DNA of 64,000 nucleotides from Spirosoma endbachense (GTDB lineage Bacteria > Bacteroidota > Bacteroidia > Cytophagales > Spirosomataceae): contig NZ_CP045997.1 in assembly GCF_010233585.1 (NCBI RefSeq), forward strand, positions 5,337,284-5,401,283. Direction: 5' to 3'. Below are positions 53,163 through 61,969 of this stretch, piece by piece (within the stretch, counting starts at the first letter, position 1; every line of letters starts with the position of its first letter). The position numbers and the translations under genes are program-made. The notes under the pieces were generated by a model. The model was not told the DNA's origin. It saw only the letters and a program-made list of their open reading frames with translations, and ran no database searches.

Positions 53163-53898
53163 TAAAGCCTCTTTATCTTATAGTACGTCTGCAAATAAGT
53201 TTATGCTTATAAACAGTAAAGTCTGGTATCTATTGATAGGTAGAGATTTTCTAACATAAGTAGCTTCATAACTTCCGAAGTTAGTATGTAGAATTGGTTG
53301 TAAATTTATTAATAATTATTATAATAACTTATTCCATAGAATATAACTTAAACGCAAGTTTTTATGCTGTGTCCTAAAATGATTGCTCAGTAACTAAAAT
53401 GCTGAGGGACAAAAAATGATACCTATACTGGCTCAAATTCTACTTACTGGACAGATTTTCACGATTTTAAATTGCTTAATGAAGATGTCGTATTAATCAG
53501 GTGCCTTGGAAATGGCCTTCATCAATCGCAGATTGTCGTTACTTTTTTTAGGTGTGGGCAACGGGAAGCTCCCATAAAAAATCCTGATGAGCTTGCAGCT
53601 TTTAGAGAATTCCATCCAACATCCAACACTTCAACTGTCCGAACAATAGTAAGGCCTTTACTCAATATCACACAATTTGCACGGTGGCCCATGGCAGTTT
53701 TCGTAATCTCCACCTGGGAGAAGGTAGCCCCGCTTTAGCTAACCCTTCCAGCACTTGCATTGCCCAGATGATTGGCATAGGAGCTATTTCACTCAAGTAC
53801 AGAATTTCCTCCTGTACTTGGCTGATCGCCCTCGCCGTGTCGGTTTTAAGAAACCGACACCACATTTACTTCATTACTGACTAATTAAAGGATCAACA
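53163..53898. other. Gene-poor region of about 735 nt with possible decayed coding sequence
   Basis: Only short overlapping open frames (63-88 codons) occur on both strands between 53472 and 53884 and none resembles a family I know. GC content changes abruptly near 53490: 53250-53480 is very AT-rich, whereas 53560-53860 is closer to the chromosome average, as expected of a remnant of another gene or insertion. A 10-bp perfect hairpin (GTGTCGGTTT / AAACCGACAC with TAAG loop) lies at 53837-53860. I cannot assign the source. Confidence 0.35.
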
Positions 53899-55338
53899 TT
53901 ATTTATGTTCCTCGAGCTCTTTTAATTTATTTTTCGCTTCTTCGTAGCCTGGATAGATTGTAAGTGCTTTTTTGTAATAGGTTATGGCATCGGCTTTTCG
54001 GTTCAATGCTAAATAAATATTCCCCATTGTTACCATAACTAAGTCGCGATTAGGAAATTCTGATGCATTATTCTCTCCAATGATTCTTGCATCTTCAAAT
54101 CGTTTCAGGGATTGTAATTGTTCAGCCAGGAAATTCATAGAGATCCAGTCAATATAATAGTGAGCCGTATCCGTTTTCATTCGCTTATACTCTTCAATTG
54201 CTTTTATTGTACCTTGTTCAGCTATCAATTTCTCGATAATTTTATGGACGGGTTTTTTCAAATTAACTGGCTTGTTATATAACACTTTTGCCAAATTACC
54301 TGTAATTCCAAAAAAATCAGTTGGAGAGCTATTGCAAAGAATAACTATTAAACTATTTGTAGAAGGAATTCGAACTACGAACGATAAAAAGCCTTCAGTC
54401 ATTCCTAAGTGAAAGTTTGAAGATACGCTATCTGCAGGCGTGTATTTAAACTGTTTATTGAACCAGCCATAGCCATATTGGGCTGGTCTAATGCCAGAAG
54501 TGAACATTTCTGCTGTGAGTTGCTTATTGAGCAAAGTATTATTGCTAAGCGCTATATGAAATCTGAAAATATCATCGACGGTGGAGTATAGATCTCCTGT
54601 TCCCATAGTATTTGATTGATCACGAAAATCAGAACTGGTATAGCCTCCAAAACTGTAATCATAGCCTGTGGCTCTTTTATTGATTACTTGCGTATGGAAA
54701 TAAGAGCCTGAACTGTTCATACCAATTTTATTGAAAATATCATCTTTCATTAATTGTGAATATGATTTGCCCGTAACTCTTTCCATGATGTAGCCGAGTG
54801 TAAAATATCCCCAGCTGCTGTAAGCATATCTTGTGCCTGGTTCAAAAGCCAGAGAGGAATCCATATATACTTTTACATATTCTTCTCTCGAAAAATTCTG
54901 TCGGCTAATCTTTGGAAAAAAATCTTTTATTATATCGTAATTTGGAATTCCTGATGTATGGCTTAGCAGTTGCTTGATTGTGACTTTTGCTGCTGGCTTA
55001 TTGACAAATTCGGGAAGATAATCTGAAATTGTTTTATCAAGTTTAATTAAGCCTTTCTGGACCTGAATAAGCATTAGTGTAGCAGTAAACGACTTTGAGA
55101 CAGAACCAATCATAAATTTGGTATCGGTAGTATTAAGGATGTTCCATTCTCTATTGGCTAATCCAAAAGCAGCTTTATAAATGATCTCACCATTCTCAGC
55201 AACTAAAACACTTCCGTCGAACATGTTATAGTTGTGATAGGCCCTCATTATTTCATTTAGCTTATCTTGTTTGCTTTGTGCTAGACTTGAATTTAGCATC
55301 AAAGTAAACAGACACACAAAAAATAGATATGATTTCAT
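53899..55338 (-). CDS. Class C beta-lactamase-like serine hydrolase with C-terminal TPRs
   Basis: A 479-aa secreted protein with a signal peptide (MKSYLFFVCLFTLMLNSSLAQ). The serine-hydrolase (beta-lactamase class C/AmpH-like) domain covers about 25-345: SxxK is Ser79-Val-Ser-Lys82 in MIGSVSKSFTA, HTSGIPNY follows, the YxN equivalent is Tyr173-Ser-Ser, and HLGMTEGF carries the H-x-G of the third motif. A C-terminal region has TPR-like repeats (RFEDARIIGENNASEFPNRD, ALNRKADAITYYKKALTIYPGYEEA). Such proteins hydrolyse D-amino-acid peptides or esters. It sits within the AT-rich polysaccharide cluster, perhaps as a separate insertion. Confidence 0.88.
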   Translation of the reverse strand: MKSYLFFVCLFTLMLNSSLAQSKQDKLNEIMRAYHNYNMFDGSVLVAENGEIIYKAAFGLANREWNILNTTDTKFMIGSVSKSFTATLMLIQVQKGLIKLDKTISDYLPEFVNKPAAKVTIKQLLSHTSGIPNYDIIKDFFPKISRQNFSREEYVKVYMDSSLAFEPGTRYAYSSWGYFTLGYIMERVTGKSYSQLMKDDIFNKIGMNSSGSYFHTQVINKRATGYDYSFGGYTSSDFRDQSNTMGTGDLYSTVDDIFRFHIALSNNTLLNKQLTAEMFTSGIRPAQYGYGWFNKQFKYTPADSVSSNFHLGMTEGFLSFVVRIPSTNSLIVILCNSSPTDFFGITGNLAKVLYNKPVNLKKPVHKIIEKLIAEQGTIKAIEEYKRMKTDTAHYYIDWISMNFLAEQLQSLKRFEDARIIGENNASEFPNRDLVMVTMGNIYLALNRKADAITYYKKALTIYPGYEEAKNKLKELEEHK

Positions 55339-55382
55339 ATAAGTATAGATTATTGAACCGTGAGTAAAATTGTTATATTAGT

Positions 55383-55547
55383 TACTTATGGCAAGCTATA
55401 ATTACGGTATTCGTTGTAGCACCTAGCTTTCTGATACTGAGCTATCAGCCTGATTTGCCCAATGTACATTTGCTACTGGTTACCACAGCATCGATAGCAG
55501 CCCTGCGAAGATGCCTGATTTGCCCAATGTACATTTGCTACCTATAA
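55383..55547 (+). pseudogene. Possible remnant of a membrane transporter, disrupted by a 65-nt duplication
   Basis: An open stretch without a start codon reads YLWQAIITVFVVAPSFLILS then a PDLPNVHLLLV-type segment, strongly membrane-protein-like and faintly recalling sodium:solute symporters. A repeated 29-nt segment throws the second copy into another frame, and a stop follows. No other part of such a gene is adjacent. This is a guess based on hydrophobic pattern only. Confidence 0.22.
55448..55541 (+). repeat. 29-nt direct repeat, two copies 65 nt apart
   Basis: An identical 29-nt segment containing TTTGCCCAATGTACATTTGC occurs at 55448-55476 and 55513-55541. The copies are separated by 36 nt. 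Both are in the 356-nt spacer (55339-55694) between the serine hydrolase and the acyltransferase genes, which otherwise shows nothing recognisable. Confidence 0.85.
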
Positions 55548-55694
55548 CTAATCAGACGCTCACTTATCTCGGTTTGTGGCAATCTTCCAACATATTATAA
55601 GTTTAGCAGACACTTGCTCACGAATCTATAGCAAAAGGATGAAAGTAATAGACGCGGGAAAATCTGGATCTATGAATGTAAAAGGTTTCGTAGT

Positions 55695-56845
55695 TTATAG
55701 CCTGACTTTTAAATAAGAAAAATTTATAGAGAACGATTTCCCTTTAAGGGATAGAAATGGTTTTTCGACTAAATACCAGCTAAACGCGGAAAATATAAGA
55801 ATTAGTAAGAAGGAAACTATGAAATTTCCTAACATGCTCAATTGCTGGCCAATGTACAATAGCACAAGCTGTTGGATTGGCCAACCGTATAAATAAATTC
55901 CGTAAGAGAAATCGCCGTACTTTGCGAAACTGTAAAACTTTAGTTTTTTTGAAAATGCAAGGTAAAATAATATATAAGATCCGAAAAAAGGTTGGATTAA
56001 TTCAAAATAGCCTACCCAGCTTGCGCTGAAAATGAGAAAAAATAGTGAAATTGAAAATAAGACAAGCGAGCGAGGTATATAGTTTCGATAAAAATAGAAT
56101 AATGAACCAGATAGAAAAAATAATAAAAAATATTCCAAATTCAGGGTAGTCATGAATTTTTGTGACGGAAAATACGGAATGAGATCGGGATTAATGATCC
56201 CGCTAGTATTATATAATTCGTACGTTTTGTGATGTAAAATATTGACAACTAAAATAAGAATATATACTGCTAATAAGGCGAATTTGTTTTTGTAAATATT
56301 GAGGAATGCCAAAATAATTATCAATAAATAACATTTAAATTCATATGGTATTGTCCAGATTGACCCATTAATTACGTTGGCTTGGGTAATCCTTTTAGTG
56401 TTTCTGGTAAAACAGGATATCTTAATAAAAAAATATTGTATATAAGATCAGGAATATTAATCTGAGCCCAATAAGTGCTGCTATTTTGAAATGGTTGAAT
56501 TGGCGTGCTGTTTCCCAACGGCGCAAAAACAAAGGCACAGAGTAAGTAAATAACTATAAATCCAGGATAAATTCGTAAAATTCTCTTTTTTATAAATGCA
56601 AAATAATTTGGGTTTTGATCCCAACTTTGTAAAACAAGGAATCCACTAATAATAAAAAAGAAATTAAGCGCTACAGTGCCAAATCCCACTTGTTTTCCTG
56701 AAAATACCCAAAGTGGCTCCGTATAATTGGCCGTCCCGTAGTATATCACATAAGCATGGCTGAAGACTACTGTTGTCGCCAGAATAAACCTGAAAAAGTC
56801 CAGATTATTTTTGCGGTCTGTACTTTCAGTGTATAAAAGCTTCAT
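55695..56845 (-). pseudogene. Acyltransferase-3 (OafA/YrhL-type), frameshifted
   Basis: Two adjoining frames encode one polytopic acyltransferase of about 383 aa. The 5' part (56845-56372) opens NNLDFFRFILATTVVFSHAYV, the family's first helix with R/H motif, and has FFIISGFLVLQSW and KKRILRIYPGF. It stops after LPETLKGLPKPT. The 3' part (from about 56390) continues in another frame with ANVINGSIWTIPYEFK, the conserved NGSLWTLPYE motif, and helices to 55695. The break is at an A-run (plus-strand CCTTTTAG, 56391-56398); one more A would restore the frame. Such enzymes O-acetylate surface sugars. Either a real inactivation, phase variation or a homopolymer sequencing error. Confidence 0.85.
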
Positions 56846-56901
56846 AGTAAAATCTATAATTCGCTTAATTTAACTATTGATGTACATTGAGAAGTGGAGC
56901 A

Positions 56902-57972
56902 TTACCTTTTTCTTGACGAAAGAAAGTTGTAAATAGGAATTGGTAATGTCAAATAAGATATAGTTTTTACGAGCCTTTTGCTATTCCTTTTTAGCCTGTT
57001 TACCCAATTCGGCTTTATACGAGAACTGGCAGGTAGGTCGATCATCCATTTGTTCGCGGCTGGATCCGCTAATCTATTTTTAAATTTAGTTTCCAGCTCT
57101 ACGGGATTAATTAGCTCAGAAATAAACTCATGTTGTATCTCTTTAGCCATTGCGATAGAGTTATCACGGCACTCCCGCACCTTTTTACGTGCCTGATCGG
57201 TCAAACAATAAGTAAAAGCATTAGCTAATGCCTGATCATCTAGTTCGTCAGCCTTGAATACAATTGGCCAGCCGATTTTTTCAGCCTGAGCCACGATTTT
57301 AGCTCCTCCAGCTTCTGGATCAATTGCAAGTACTGGAACATTATTCTTGAGTGCAAGTACCGTGCCATGCAGGCGGGTTGTTAACAGTACATCGACTCGC
57401 GCAATCAGGGATTCGATCTCTGCCGGGGTCCGAAGATGGGTATTGTTTGAATCCAAGCGAGTATCTATATAGACAACAGCCATTTGGCGGGAGTTGACCA
57501 AACGACTAATAGCCTCGTTTGCTACTGAATCCAAAGCGCCCGGATAAGGCTCGACTAAACAAATCCCCACAACCGGCACTTGGGGTTCCTGCGATAAAAA
57601 AACTATATCTGGCCGTACAGCGAATGAACTATTTCGTTCTAATAGTAAATCAAAAGGGTTCCACTTATCTAGTGGGACAAGCATTGATAAATTAAGGCCA
57701 ATAAGACGGCATGTGCTGAAGCGGTTTAGAAAATCAGCTTCATACTGACCTTGCTCGAAGGGGCCGCATACAAAGACAACGTGCGAATAAGTTGATGCTT
57801 CAACTACTCGCCAGTCGACACCTCCTTCAAATGGAGGATCGAAAGCAATATCGTAACTATAACCAGCTTGTTCTACCCATTTGCAGGTAACGTTTAAGGC
57901 CAGAATGTCTCCAGCAGTAGGGTGTCCTAGCTCAAAACTAAACCAGCCAGCAATAAGAACTTTTCTTTTCAT
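56902..57972 (-). CDS. Polysaccharide pyruvyl transferase family protein
   Basis: A 356-aa protein of the CsaB/WcaK family. Family features are the N-terminal VLIAGWFSFELGHPTAGDILAL, a first Rossmann-like domain to about 140, and the second-domain signature VDVLLTTRLHGTVLALKNNVPVLAIDPEAGGAKI. Enzymes of this family add ketal-linked pyruvate from phosphoenolpyruvate to sugars of exopolysaccharides or cell-wall polymers. The C-terminus has a basic tail (RLKRNSKRLVKTISY) that could bind the membrane. It lies between the acyltransferase and the deacetylase genes, 60 nt from the latter, in the same operon direction. Confidence 0.87.
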   Translation of the reverse strand: MKRKVLIAGWFSFELGHPTAGDILALNVTCKWVEQAGYSYDIAFDPPFEGGVDWRVVEASTYSHVVFVCGPFEQGQYEADFLNRFSTCRLIGLNLSMLVPLDKWNPFDLLLERNSSFAVRPDIVFLSQEPQVPVVGICLVEPYPGALDSVANEAISRLVNSRQMAVVYIDTRLDSNNTHLRTPAEIESLIARVDVLLTTRLHGTVLALKNNVPVLAIDPEAGGAKIVAQAEKIGWPIVFKADELDDQALANAFTYCLTDQARKKVRECRDNSIAMAKEIQHEFISELINPVELETKFKNRLADPAANKWMIDLPASSRIKPNWVNRLKRNSKRLVKTISYLTLPIPIYNFLSSRKR

Positions 57973-58032
57973 GAGGAATTTTACCCGCCACTAGTTCTGT
58001 TTCTACAAATCTGAAACAGCTCATGATGACTA

Positions 58033-59046
58033 TTATAAAATTTGATCAAGCTGTTTTTGTAATTGTTCGCCCGTGGAGTTTGGAACGGGAAACCGTCCAA
58101 TTTGATACTGATTGCTACGAGCTCTTGTTAGTACAGCGTTTGTCGTGAAAGCAATCGAAAATCCTTCTTCACGCACTATTTTTTGCGTATGGCTGTCATA
58201 GTCACCGTACGGATAGGCAAACGAAGTTATGGATCGATGGCTAATTTTTTCAAGTATATTTTTACTGGTAGCAATTTCGTGGCGCTGAGTAGCCTCCCTG
58301 TGATCAGACAGTGCCGGATGAGATAAGGAATGAGCGCCTATATCGATAAACGGATGATCGATCAATTCATTAAGCTGCGCTAGCGATAGTGCTGAATCTT
58401 CGGGTCGTATTTTTACATCAGATCTAGCCCAGTTTCGTAAATAAGCTAAAATTTGTTGCTGGTCATTGTGAAGTAAAGGCCGCATTTTCTTCCAGATGCT
58501 TAAATATAAACTGCATCGCCTGGTTGGTGGAAGACTGGTTGCTTTCCATGATTTTTGTAGTTGCACAAGACTCTGTGTCAGTTCTGATTCATCACCCAGA
58601 TCAAACAGGAAGTTTTCGTCGGCAATTTGTACCGAAAGCGTCTGAGGTAGAAGGTGCGTATCAAAGATGAGGCATTGCAATTCATCCCACCAGAACGGTT
58701 GCCTGTTAAAAATAGAATCGGTTGTTAGAAAGAATGTTGCTGGTAATTCATATTTTTCCAACAATGGTTTGGCAACCGTAAAATTATCCGTATACCCATC
58801 ATCGAAAGTCAGCACCAGCCCCCGGCGAGTGAGCTTACCCGTTCGCAACTGATCAACTAACTGATTAACTGATATCACACGATTGGTCTTTTTTAGCCAT
58901 TGTAGTTGCTTCTCAAAATGAGCAGGGCTAATGCATAAATCCCAGGGGTCAACAGTAACCTCAGCCACACGATGGTACATCAGTGCCAATACGCTGGGGG
59001 AAATAGATTGCCGGAGCCGACGCAACCAAAGGGACTGAACGCTCAT
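58033..59046 (-). CDS. Polysaccharide deacetylase (NodB domain)
   Basis: A 337-aa carbohydrate esterase family 4 protein. MYHRVAEVTVDPWDLCIS is the usual opening; the catalytic LTFDDGYTDNF holds the Asp pair (Asp82, Asp83); GAHSLSHPALSD has the zinc-binding H-x-x-x-H; FAYPYGDYDSHTQKIVREEGF is motif 3/4. No signal peptide is seen, so a cytosolic or membrane-face site on lipid-linked glycans is inferred. Its ATG at 59046 overlaps the stop of the upstream GT-methyltransferase gene by 4 nt (ATGA), so the two are coupled. Confidence 0.9.
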   Translation of the reverse strand: MSVQSLWLRRLRQSISPSVLALMYHRVAEVTVDPWDLCISPAHFEKQLQWLKKTNRVISVNQLVDQLRTGKLTRRGLVLTFDDGYTDNFTVAKPLLEKYELPATFFLTTDSIFNRQPFWWDELQCLIFDTHLLPQTLSVQIADENFLFDLGDESELTQSLVQLQKSWKATSLPPTRRCSLYLSIWKKMRPLLHNDQQQILAYLRNWARSDVKIRPEDSALSLAQLNELIDHPFIDIGAHSLSHPALSDHREATQRHEIATSKNILEKISHRSITSFAYPYGDYDSHTQKIVREEGFSIAFTTNAVLTRARSNQYQIGRFPVPNSTGEQLQKQLDQIL

Positions 59047-60659
59047 ACTGGTTTACAAACTTTAGCCGTAATGATAACAGGATAGTGAGAATCCTGTGCA
59101 TCTAATTGATGCTGAGTTAGTTCGCTCTGCCCCATTCCATATAGAAATGCCGTAGCCACGAATACATTGCCGAACGTTTGCAATCTGACAAGATCGGGAG
59201 GGAAATGCTCCGTAAGAATTCGTCCCAGCGATAATTCATTGAACGACCAGTACCATGTTTTCTGCCATTCACCATGATCGATCGGGCTGATTCCTGGCGA
59301 GGTTAGTAGTAACATACCACCTGGTTTCAGAATCCGATGGCACGTTTGTATGGCGCTCCGGAAATCATAGATCAAGTGCAATGTTTGGGTCAGGATAATG
59401 CAATCGAATGTATTCGCATCAACCTGCGGAAGGTCTGTCAGGTCCCCTATGATTGTGGCCTGGGGAGCATCGGCATGAACGTGTAAAATATCACTTTGAC
59501 TAACATTGGTGCTGCCAAAGCGCACTGTGTATTCATTGTCGCCAATTTCCAATACGCGCCCTCGAATCAAATCGGCTTGTTGATGCAGGAAATTTTCGAT
59601 GTAGTAACGATCAACGGGACCACCCCGGTCGTAGCCAAACGAGTTACTTATTGGTTTGAGCCGCTTAATATCACCTAACCGAATGGAACCTACTTTAGGC
59701 CGATAACTTTGAAATACACCCGCCTGATACGCCCATCGGAATAGAAAGTTAGGTATAATGCGTTTGGCTATTGGCTTGATAAACATGAGTTTAGTAATTA
59801 ATTGATAGCGAAAAAACCATTTGGGTTTATGCTTGTAGAGTACTTGCTCATAGTTTTTTCTGGTTAAAGCGCTTAAGGAGACATTAGGGCCGAGGAGCTG
59901 GTGATACATCTGCTCACAATAATTGGTGTACCAGTTTTTTATACCCTCCTGATACGCTTCAAGATCTTCTGGATCATGGATTGCTTTTTCCTGTCGTTGC
60001 AACACCTGAAGGACAATCGATAGCATCATTGACGAATCAGACGACATATTGGTCTGATGCTGCCGATAAGCGGTTAGAACCTCAGTATGGTGCAGAACGG
60101 GATACTTTGCTGATATGGTCAAGTATAAATCGTAATCTTCACATGCTCTAAGGGTTACATCAAAACGTAAGGTATCGAATATGCTTCGACGGTACATAAC
60201 CGTCGCAATCATACCGATATAATTAATCCTCAGAAAGTTTCTATAATGATTGGTGAGTACAGTCCGTTTTATAGTATTCAGAATGTTCAATTCGGCGTCA
60301 ACAGTGTGATGCCCTCCTGAAACGAATGCTACCTCAGGATGATTAAGTAACATCTTCACATTATAGGCAATGGCATGTGAGTACAAGAGGTCATCAGCAT
60401 CCAGAAAAACAAGATAATCGCCTGTACTGTGGCTTATGCCTGTATTTCGAGCGGCCGATAATCCCTGGTTTGATTGATATACATAGCGAACCTGAGGATT
60501 CCGTAAGGCAATGGTTTTGGTTGTATCGGTAGAGCCATCATCGACGACTATAATTTCGATTGGGGTATACGTTTGCCGGACAACACTATCGATAGCTTGT
60601 TGTAAAAAACGCCCATGATTATAGCACGGAATAATTACGGAAACTAAGGGTGAATCCAC
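59043..60659 (-). CDS. Fusion of a family 2 glycosyltransferase and a class I methyltransferase
   Basis: A 538-aa two-domain enzyme from GTG 60659. Residues 1-225 are a GT2 domain: VSVIIPCYNHGRFLQQAIDS, EIIVVDDGSTD, SAARNTGI and the DxD in YLVFLDADDLL. A helical linker (about 226-350) follows. Residues 350-520 are a methyltransferase-like domain: GRVLEIGDNEYTVRFG at the SAM-binding loop, FDCIILTQTLHLIYDF and CHRILKPGGMLLLTSPGISP (post-I and motif III). It would add a sugar and methylate it or a neighbouring residue, which fits chain-length control by terminal methylation in ABC-exported O antigens. It overlaps the deacetylase gene. Confidence 0.87.
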   Translation of the reverse strand: MDSPLVSVIIPCYNHGRFLQQAIDSVVRQTYTPIEIIVVDDGSTDTTKTIALRNPQVRYVYQSNQGLSAARNTGISHSTGDYLVFLDADDLLYSHAIAYNVKMLLNHPEVAFVSGGHHTVDAELNILNTIKRTVLTNHYRNFLRINYIGMIATVMYRRSIFDTLRFDVTLRACEDYDLYLTISAKYPVLHHTEVLTAYRQHQTNMSSDSSMMLSIVLQVLQRQEKAIHDPEDLEAYQEGIKNWYTNYCEQMYHQLLGPNVSLSALTRKNYEQVLYKHKPKWFFRYQLITKLMFIKPIAKRIIPNFLFRWAYQAGVFQSYRPKVGSIRLGDIKRLKPISNSFGYDRGGPVDRYYIENFLHQQADLIRGRVLEIGDNEYTVRFGSTNVSQSDILHVHADAPQATIIGDLTDLPQVDANTFDCIILTQTLHLIYDFRSAIQTCHRILKPGGMLLLTSPGISPIDHGEWQKTWYWSFNELSLGRILTEHFPPDLVRLQTFGNVFVATAFLYGMGQSELTQHQLDAQDSHYPVIITAKVCKPV

Positions 60660-60681
60660 AGGATGGTTGGACGAATTGGCC

Positions 60682-61959
60682 CTATTGGTGTACTTGATTG
60701 ACTAACGTTTGCCGCCACGTGAATGGAAATGCCGGACGAACTATTCCCGGCCATTTGCCAAACCATGTTGTGTTTTCCCGATAATCTTCTACCTCAAACG
60801 ATAAGCATTGCTGATAGTCGAATAAAACGGAGTTCGTATCTTTTATGATCCGGAGTGATAAATAGTAGGCGCCATCATTCAGGAAGTTTCCCGGAATGGT
60901 GCATTCGCCTTCCAGTATTCCTTCATTACAGGTAAGGCTCGCCGTAGGAATATCAAAAACGCATTCGCCAACATTGGTAAACAACTGTAAGGATAGGCTC
61001 AATTGAGTTGCTGCCGCAAAATTCCAGATAGAAAACCTGAACTTCAGGGGTGTACAGACATCAACCAGGGTTTGCCCATTATTGAATTGGGGAATCAGTT
61101 CGACGTGTTTAATACGGACGTATTTGTTGCCAGGCGCATCTGCCGGCTCCTCCCAGGACTGTTGCAGACTGTTCTGCTGAAGGGTGGCTAAAAATTTACT
61201 GACAACAGTACGTGTTTCGCCAATCTCGTTCACCCGTCCATGCTGTAACCATACCGATTTTTGGCATAAATTATTGACAGCCTGCATGTTATGGCTAACA
61301 AACAGAATTGTTCGCCCCTTATCATGTGCAACTTCCTGCATCTTGCCGAGGCATTTTTTCTGAAATTCGGCATCGCCAACGGCCAGTACCTCATCAACAA
61401 TTAAAATATCAGGTTCGAGGTGAGCTGCTACCGCAAATGCCAGGCGCATATACATGCCTGAAGAATAGCGCTTTGCTGGCGTATCGATAAACTTTTCGAT
61501 ACCTGAGAAGGCAATGATTTCATCAAACTTTCGCTGGATATCGACCTTTTTCATTCCCAGCATATGCCCGCTAATGTAGATATTTTCGCGACCGGTCAAC
61601 TCCATATGAAAGCCTGTTCCAACTTCCAGCAAACTGCTTATTGTCCCTTTGCCACGTATAACGCCTTTGCTCGGTCGGGTGATTCGGGAAATGATTTTTA
61701 ATAATGTCGATTTGCCCGCGCCATTAGAACCAATTAAACCCCATACTTCGCCTTGCTTAATATCGAAACTGACATTATCTAATGCGACCAGGCGAGACGG
61801 GTCATGGGGCGACATTGGATTTCTAAAAAATGGGTCGTCTCTTCGATGAACGGTGGTTGTCCACCACCGTTGGAGGTCTTGCCGGAACGAGCCAGTCCCA
61901 ATGGTACCCAGCCGGTAATATTTTGAAAGGTTTTCTAATTGAATGATCGTATCTGACAT
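60682..61959 (-). CDS. wzt: ABC transporter ATPase for polysaccharide export (Wzt/TagH-like)
   Basis: A 425-aa nucleotide-binding subunit from ATG 61959 (a TTG at 61977 would overlap the permease gene). Walker A is GSNGAGKST (77-85), the signature YSSGMYMRLAFAVA, Walker B DILIVDEVLAVGD and the H-loop LFVSHNMQAV. A C-terminal domain (about 265-425; KYVRIKHVELIPQFNNGQTL, then beta-strands to FEVEDYRENTTWFGKWPGI) resembles the carbohydrate-binding domain of Wzt, which selects finished chains by their end group. This fits the nearby GT-methyltransferase gene. Works with the permease gene just upstream. Confidence 0.93.
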   Translation of the reverse strand: MSDTIIQLENLSKYYRLGTIGTGSFRQDLQRWWTTTVHRRDDPFFRNPMSPHDPSRLVALDNVSFDIKQGEVWGLIGSNGAGKSTLLKIISRITRPSKGVIRGKGTISSLLEVGTGFHMELTGRENIYISGHMLGMKKVDIQRKFDEIIAFSGIEKFIDTPAKRYSSGMYMRLAFAVAAHLEPDILIVDEVLAVGDAEFQKKCLGKMQEVAHDKGRTILFVSHNMQAVNNLCQKSVWLQHGRVNEIGETRTVVSKFLATLQQNSLQQSWEEPADAPGNKYVRIKHVELIPQFNNGQTLVDVCTPLKFRFSIWNFAAATQLSLSLQLFTNVGECVFDIPTASLTCNEGILEGECTIPGNFLNDGAYYLSLRIIKDTNSVLFDYQQCLSFEVEDYRENTTWFGKWPGIVRPAFPFTWRQTLVNQVHQ

Positions 61960-61969
61960 CGAAAATAAA

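Noticed and set aside
53668..53865. Possible transposase remnant
   Set aside because: The short frames on either strand show no DDE or helix-turn-helix motif that I could identify and no terminal inverted repeats bound the region, so an insertion sequence is not claimed.
55448..55541. Two-copy 29-nt repeat as a minimal CRISPR array
   Set aside because: Only two copies, no partial palindrome, no cas genes, and the first copy reads in frame with a protein-like stretch.
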